This document shows, in pieces, positions 60,348 through 64,000 of a DNA stretch of 64,000 nt (its first letter is position 1; each line of letters begins with the position of its first letter). The notes under the pieces are model-generated. The model did no database searches, was not told where the DNA came from, and was given only the letters and a program-made list of their open reading frames with translations. A program made the position numbers and the translations under genes. Location of the stretch: assembly GCF_000715075.1 (NCBI RefSeq), contig NC_134101.1, positions 29,889,322-29,953,321 on the forward strand. Reading direction: 5' to 3'. The stretch comes from Nicotiana tabacum (Eukaryota > Streptophyta > Magnoliopsida > Solanales > Solanaceae).

Positions 60348-60613
60348 CTCTCTCCGGTTCACAATAAGTGATTTTTTTATCTTTTTTTGTGATAAAAAAT
60401 AAGTGATTTTTTCAGATTTCAAGAATAAATTAATTGTTTTTTTTCCTACATTGCCCTTGGAGTAAATAATATTGGATTATATGTTAGGGGTGTTTATGTG
60501 AAGAGATAGTAAATGTTAATATGGTCAATTTTATTGCTAATTAATGTTTAAAAGTGAATTTCTTATTCTGTGTGAAAACATCCAAAAAAATTACTTATTG
60601 TGGACCGGATTGC
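60348..60613. mobile_element. Stowaway-like MITE in the promoter region
   Basis: Ends are inverted repeats: CTCTCCGGTTCACAATAAGT on the left and ACTTATTGTGGACCGGAT on the right, flanked by TA at 60346-60347 and 60614-60615. It is 266 bp, AT-rich and non-coding, as expected for a Tc1/mariner-type MITE. It lies about 90-350 bases upstream of the TATA box of the inhibitor gene. Confidence 0.85.
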
Positions 60614-60700
60614 TACATGCTTCTGCCAAAAATGTATTGTACTTTATTGCCTGGATACTTTCGAATGTCATATTCCATTCTTAAGTAATATTTCCCTTGC

Positions 60701-60708
60701 TATAAATA
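60701..60708 (+). promoter_or_regulatory. TATA box of the inhibitor gene
   Basis: TATAAATA lies 58 bases before the ATG, in an otherwise ordinary AT-rich plant promoter. Transcription would be expected to start near 60735, giving a short leader. Confidence 0.75.
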
Positions 60709-60765
60709 CTTCCTAATTATGGTCACATCCTTCAAGCAGAGATAGCAGTAAATTAAACAAACAAT

Positions 60766-61306
60766 ATGGCGACTAGCAAAGTTGGTATCCTCACTCTCCT
60801 CTTTCTCTGTGGTATGCCTTTTACCTAATGCTCATCTTTCTTTTCATATATTCCATAAAGAAGCATATAAACTTAGCACCAAATAATAGCAGTAGTTACT
60901 TCATTAAAAATATTTAGATGAATTTAGTTTTCTTATTTACGTATGAAATGCTACTTTTACGACGATGTAAAATAGACAAAACGGTCTGCTGCTCCTTTAA
61001 ATTTGGATACCTGAAACACATACAATAAAATGTCATAACATGTTAATATCCACATATAAAAATTGAAGGAAAAAAAAAACTAACTCTTACAAGAAGTTCC
61101 TATCTATTGTCTTTGAAACAGTGATTGGAAGCACAGTTGAGAATGCAGAGGCAGCCAAATTTTGTCCCCTGAATTGTGATGGTAGAGTGACATTCATGAC
61201 TTGCGCATCTAAGAAGTCTTTTCCAAAATGTATCAACTGCTGCGGAGCACCCAAAGGCTGCAAGCTTTTCCGTCAAAATGGTTCCTTAATATGTACTGGA
61301 ACTTAA
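60766..61306 (+). CDS. Potato type II proteinase inhibitor, single domain
   Basis: Two exons, 60766-60811 and 61122-61306, join in phase 1 across a GT-AG intron to give 76 residues. The start ATG (MATSKVGILTLLFLC) follows an AAACAATATGG context. Residues 1 to about 27 form a signal peptide. The mature part starts near KFCPLNCDGRV and has eight Cys in the spacing C-X3-C-X8-C-X8-C-X2-C-C-X5-C-X10-C, the order of the PI-II fold, with GCKLFRQNGSLIC at the end. PI-II proteins are secreted or vacuolar inhibitors of serine proteinases, in defence or flower development. Here the loop after the third Cys reads CASK where the family has C-P-P1-S, so the P1 position is Ser rather than Arg, Lys, Leu or Phe. 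The C3-C4 loop is also short. Classical activity on trypsin or chymotrypsin is therefore doubtful. One domain is present; many family members have two or more. Confidence 0.93.
60812..61121 (+). other. Intron of the inhibitor gene
   Basis: 310 bases, GTATGC at the donor and GAAACAG at the acceptor, AT-rich, phase 1, placed inside the signal peptide. This is the usual intron position of PI-II genes. Confidence 0.9.
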
Positions 61307-61768
61307 TTAATATAATTCTTAAAAGGATTATTACTCCAACTTCTAGTAATTAAATTAAAGTTATGTGTCACTTATAAGATGACCCCACCCAACTTGATGT
61401 AACTTTCACGCTTTTGTCTAATTATCATTTCTCCTTTGATTAGAATTGTCTCATTGTCACGCAGTTTTCTTTCTTTGGGTGTTCTGCATACAAATTAAAG
61501 ACAGTTCTAAATACAATCTATGAAATGTGGATACGTAGTTCTAATCCAAAGCATGCATTAAAAAGAGAAAAAACTTTTCACAGAACAGAAAGCAGTAAGA
61601 TCTGTGAAAGCGGGTTGGTCCAATCCGGGCTATAGAATTCAATAATCCAACCCAGCCGAACCTTTCACTTGAGGGCCTTTCAAATTGCTAGCCAAAGTCA
61701 TCGGGTGATTGACAGGATTGGTCCTATAAGGAGCTATTCTTTAAATATTATCCCCATATTTGAATGTA
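61307..61768. other. 3' flank of the inhibitor gene
   Basis: The 3' UTR and following sequence. AT-rich words such as TTAAATTAAAGT occur near 61350, but no certain polyadenylation site can be chosen. A more GC-rich stretch with CCAATCC and CCAACCC words lies at 61600-61690. No gene is seen. Confidence 0.55.
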
Positions 61769-61804
61769 CTAGTTATAACATACGTGCTTTGTGCGTGTAC
61801 CTTA
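61769..61804 (-). mobile_element. Second Helitron-type 3' terminus (minus strand)
   Basis: Read on the minus strand this is GGTACACGCACAAAGCACG, then TATGTTATAACTAG|T. It matches the Helitron terminus at 59812-59844 at about 26 of 33 positions, has the same hairpin form and ends in CTAG before T. The element would extend to the right. I could not find its TC 5' end in the next 2.2 kb, so it may be truncated or run past the LTR element at 62708. Confidence 0.6.
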
Positions 61805-62022
61805 GTTTAATAAGTATAAACTAAAAAAAATCACATAATATATTAATCTATGTATTTTTTACGTTCAATTATTATGTGTCATTACAAAAGTATTTCTAAA
61901 ATTTGATGTTGAGTTTTTTACAATGCTTGCTCATCAACAATTTATTCTTATACAAGACTATTGTTGGAGCAGTAGCTCATCTATTAATGATTTTGAACTT
62001 GTAATAGGCAACTTAATACCTA

Positions 62023-62245
62023 CTTCCTCTGTTTCAATTTATGTGAACCTATTTTCTTTTTAGTCTGTGTAAAAAATAATGACTCCTTTCCTTATTTGGA
62101 AACAATTTACCTTTATGCAATGATTTATAACCATACAAAATATATGTGCCTTATTTTACACCACAAGTTCAAAAGTCTTCTCTCTTTCTTTTCTTAAACT
62201 CCGTGCTCAGTTAAATGAGTTCACATAAATTGAAACGGAGGGAGT
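62023..62245. mobile_element. Stowaway MITE
   Basis: Left end CTTCCTCTGTTTCAATTTAT, right end ATAAATTGAAACGGAGGGAG: a nearly perfect inverted repeat of about 28 bp that includes GTGAAC/GTTCAC. It is flanked by TA at 62021-62022 and 62246-62247. It is 223 bp and non-coding, and belongs to a different Stowaway family from the MITE at 60348. Confidence 0.93.
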
Positions 62246-62346
62246 ATAAGTTTTAGGAACATACATAATTAATAAGTTTACATATTTTATAGGTCTTTTC
62301 TTCCACAAGAATTTTATTTATCAAATTAAATAAAAGAGGTACAAGA

Positions 62347-62664
62347 ATGAATAAGTTTCATAATGATACTTGTAAAATAAAAGAGTTCTTCAATTGTAAT
62401 AAAAACTATGGCACACAAGCAGACGAAGAACTACAGAAAAGATATAACTCTGAAGTGATTCATCTGCCACTTACAAAAGAATTGTCAAAATACTTAATAG
62501 CTCCATGGTCTTCAATGGCTTCGTTCAAGACCAACAAAACCAGACTGAACAAATTTGTGGAGAAAGCCGCAGACAATATGAACCATATTTGTGGAGAAAA
62601 CAGACAATTGCTCAGCTATGGATTTTTTAGCTATTTTATATTTAAAATCTTTCCTTGCATTTAA
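62347..62664 (+). CDS. Unidentified ORF, 105 codons
   Basis: Starts MNKFHNDTCKIKEFFNC and ends FFSYFIFKIFPCI. The middle (ELQKRYNSEVIHLPLTKELSKYLIAPWSSMASFKTNK) has balanced, non-repetitive composition unlike the AT-driven frames around it. I do not recognise a family. The last 20 residues are hydrophobic and may simply be run-on past an exon end. There is no clear promoter. It lies right of the second Helitron terminus, so it could be an exon fragment captured by that element, an exon of a host gene, or a chance frame. Confidence 0.35.
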   Translation: MNKFHNDTCKIKEFFNCNKNYGTQADEELQKRYNSEVIHLPLTKELSKYLIAPWSSMASFKTNKTRLNKFVEKAADNMNHICGENRQLLSYGFFSYFIFKIFPCI

Positions 62665-62707
62665 ATTCCAATCTTTTTAAAATTTTTCTATACGTATTCA
62701 ATTAACT

Positions 62708-63376
62708 TGTATACGGTCGAAATAGATTTTGACCTTCATACGTTTGATTGAGTTCGGATGGTAAGGGACCGAAGTGAGACTTCGAGACGAGTTCCGAAGA
62801 TAGTACAAACAAGCTTCGAGCTCCAAGACCGATCGAAGAATCGGCTCGGTATCATTATCGAGCCCAGGACCAAATCGAACCGCAAGGCAACGTGAAGGTT
62901 GTCGGAGACGCACAGACCGATTGACACTCACCCCTAATGTCGAACTCTAACCAAGGCCGAGGGCTCGACCTAATACCGCGCTCGAGCCAGTATCGAGCTC
63001 GCAGACAAGAGCCGTTGCAACCGCACTAGGGGAAAAAATCTTGGCGGGAATCGAGGAAGAGACAAATCATCATGGGTTCTCCACTATATATTTTTTATTA
63101 TAAATAAAGTAAGATCCCTCTACTATAAAAGGGGGAATCCTTGTAAGCATAGGAGGTCCATACATTGTAACAAAAGACTACTTCTCTTATTAAAAAATAA
63201 ATCTCTTAAGCTTGTTTTACTCAGCATACTCACTCTTCTTGTTAATTAATTTATATTCCGTTTTTATTGCCAAGAATCTAAACATTTCCACTTCTACGTA
63301 CGATTTATGTCAAGCTATATCACATATCCTTAGAACTACTTATAAATTTAACTATATCCGACTTCCCAGGTAAACA
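62708..63376 (+). mobile_element. LTR of a Gypsy (Tat-like) element, 669 bp
   Basis: Runs from TGTATACGGTCG to GGTAAACA, followed by a primer-binding site. It has many TCGAG words in its first 300 bases and a TATA box TATAAAAG at 63124-63131. A start near 63150 and the GTAACAAAAGAC..AATAAATCTC region fit a normal U3-R-U5 layout. Only this LTR is in the window; the element continues past 64000. Confidence 0.85.
63124..63131 (+). promoter_or_regulatory. LTR TATA box
   Basis: TATAAAAG followed by GGGGG. It lies about 250 bases before the LTR end, a usual position for U3/R. Confidence 0.7.
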
Positions 63377-63379
63377 GTT

Positions 63380-63396
63380 TGGCGCCCACCATGGGG
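63380..63396 (+). other. Primer-binding site of the right-end element
   Basis: TGGCGCCCACCATGGGG, three bases after the LTR end. The TGGCGCC opening and a G-rich end fit a tRNA 3'-end complement; I do not assign the tRNA. It differs from the tRNA-Asp type of the Athila element at 9709. Confidence 0.8.
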
Positions 63397-63463
63397 CTAA
63401 GGGTAACAATGATTGTTTGATACAAATCTGCAATACACACCAGTTTACAACTTCGAATCAGCA

Positions 63464-64000
63464 ATGATAAACCCTCGATTGATGGCTTTACCTATTGACC
63501 ACGAAGCCGGCTTTCAAGATGAAACCAACAACTTGATACCCAGGGCCGGAAGGCCACTTAACGATTTCACTGAAGCTCGAGTCGAAGTACCTGAAATTCG
63601 AGTCGAAGTACCGCTAGATATCAATTCACAAGTGGCTCTTGAGGCGAACCAACATTCCGAACCGGAAAAAAGCATTCAGGGCGGTACAAGCCCAGCAAAT
63701 AGAGATAGCTCAGTTGCAGAGCCAAACTCAGGTACAAAGAAGGCCGGAGCCCAATCCGCTTCGAGAAATCACCCACAGAACGGAGCCAGCCATAGTAAAG
63801 TCAAACGAGCAAGAATTGAGGACCACTCCCGAAATTACTAAATTGCTCGAGGAACTCACAAAACGAGGCAAAACGAGCGATTAAAAAAGCAGAAACATAT
63901 AATTCCAAGGTCGATCAGATCCCGGGAGCTCCACCAATGATAAAAGGGCTGGATTCGAAAAAATTCATACAAAAGCTTTTTTCCTCGAGCGCAACCCCAA
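63464..64000 (+). pseudogene. Gag start of the right-end Gypsy element, frameshifted, partial
   Basis: The frame with the ATG at 63464 (MINPRLMALPIDHE) runs to 63841. A second frame from 63639 holds the coil-like block RAFRAVQAQQIEIAQLQSQ expected in the solanaceous Tat-type gag. A third piece near 63905-63990 reads VDQIPGAPPMIKGLDSKKF, the usual start of the gag core. The three pieces lie in different frames, so the gene is broken. A 21-bp direct repeat (63577-63611) doubles a VEVPEIR motif. The rest is outside the window. Confidence 0.75.

Overview
This window is nuclear DNA from a flowering plant, almost certainly Solanaceae. The pointers are a one-domain potato type II proteinase inhibitor gene, Stowaway MITEs of the solanaceous type, and Tekay/Del-type chromoviruses and Athila-type elements with plant-style primer-binding sites. 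The genus cannot be fixed from sequence alone. More than 90% of the window is nested, decayed transposable elements. The only host gene I can model with confidence is the proteinase inhibitor at 60766-61306 (+).

Layout. 1-14703: LARD-A (+), a large LTR element with ~3 kb LTRs and a non-coding interior. It is entered by an Athila-derived gag-protease element (-, 3984-11135) that has no reverse transcriptase or integrase. 14704-39358: Tekay-1 (+), a chromovirus with a broken gag-pol at 17026-20668 and 30834-32012. Its integrase is split by LARD-B (-, 20669-30833), a relative of LARD-A. Its 3' LTR is split by a Tekay-2 fragment (-, 33059-38231: one LTR plus gag). A ~108 bp host flank occurs after both Tekay-1 LTRs (16917-17025, 39359-39465), the signature of a tandem segmental duplication. 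39857-50928: Tekay-3 (-), a complete but dead chromovirus with a perfect ACAGA target-site duplication. 51304-59844: a candidate Helitron (+) carrying a decayed LINE (-, about 52027-59330), itself hit by an LTR fragment. 59845-62707: gene-bearing segment with the inhibitor, two MITEs, a second Helitron-type terminus and one unidentified ORF. 62708-64000: LTR, PBS and start of gag of another Gypsy-type element running off the window.

The main unexplained signal is in the long LTRs. LTRs of clearly different families and both orientations share an ordered set of signals at near-constant distance from the LTR start. At about 680-1000 nt lies a cluster of short inverted repeats CGCR-NN-YGCG whose arms co-vary between families. 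At about 1100 and 1500 nt lie two GGTAAG splice-donor words. At about 1550-1640 nt lies a hairpin with compensatory stem changes around a recurrent GGTGACGAG loop word. At about 1950-2200 nt lies a short tandem array of 33 or 39 bp units. At about 2450-2600 nt lies a TTTTGTGCAG-type acceptor. This looks like a modular, possibly spliced and structured, LTR leader. Its function is inference and needs RNA data.

Coordinates of decayed elements are accurate to a few bases where LTR ends, PBS or target-site duplications are seen, and to tens of bases elsewhere.
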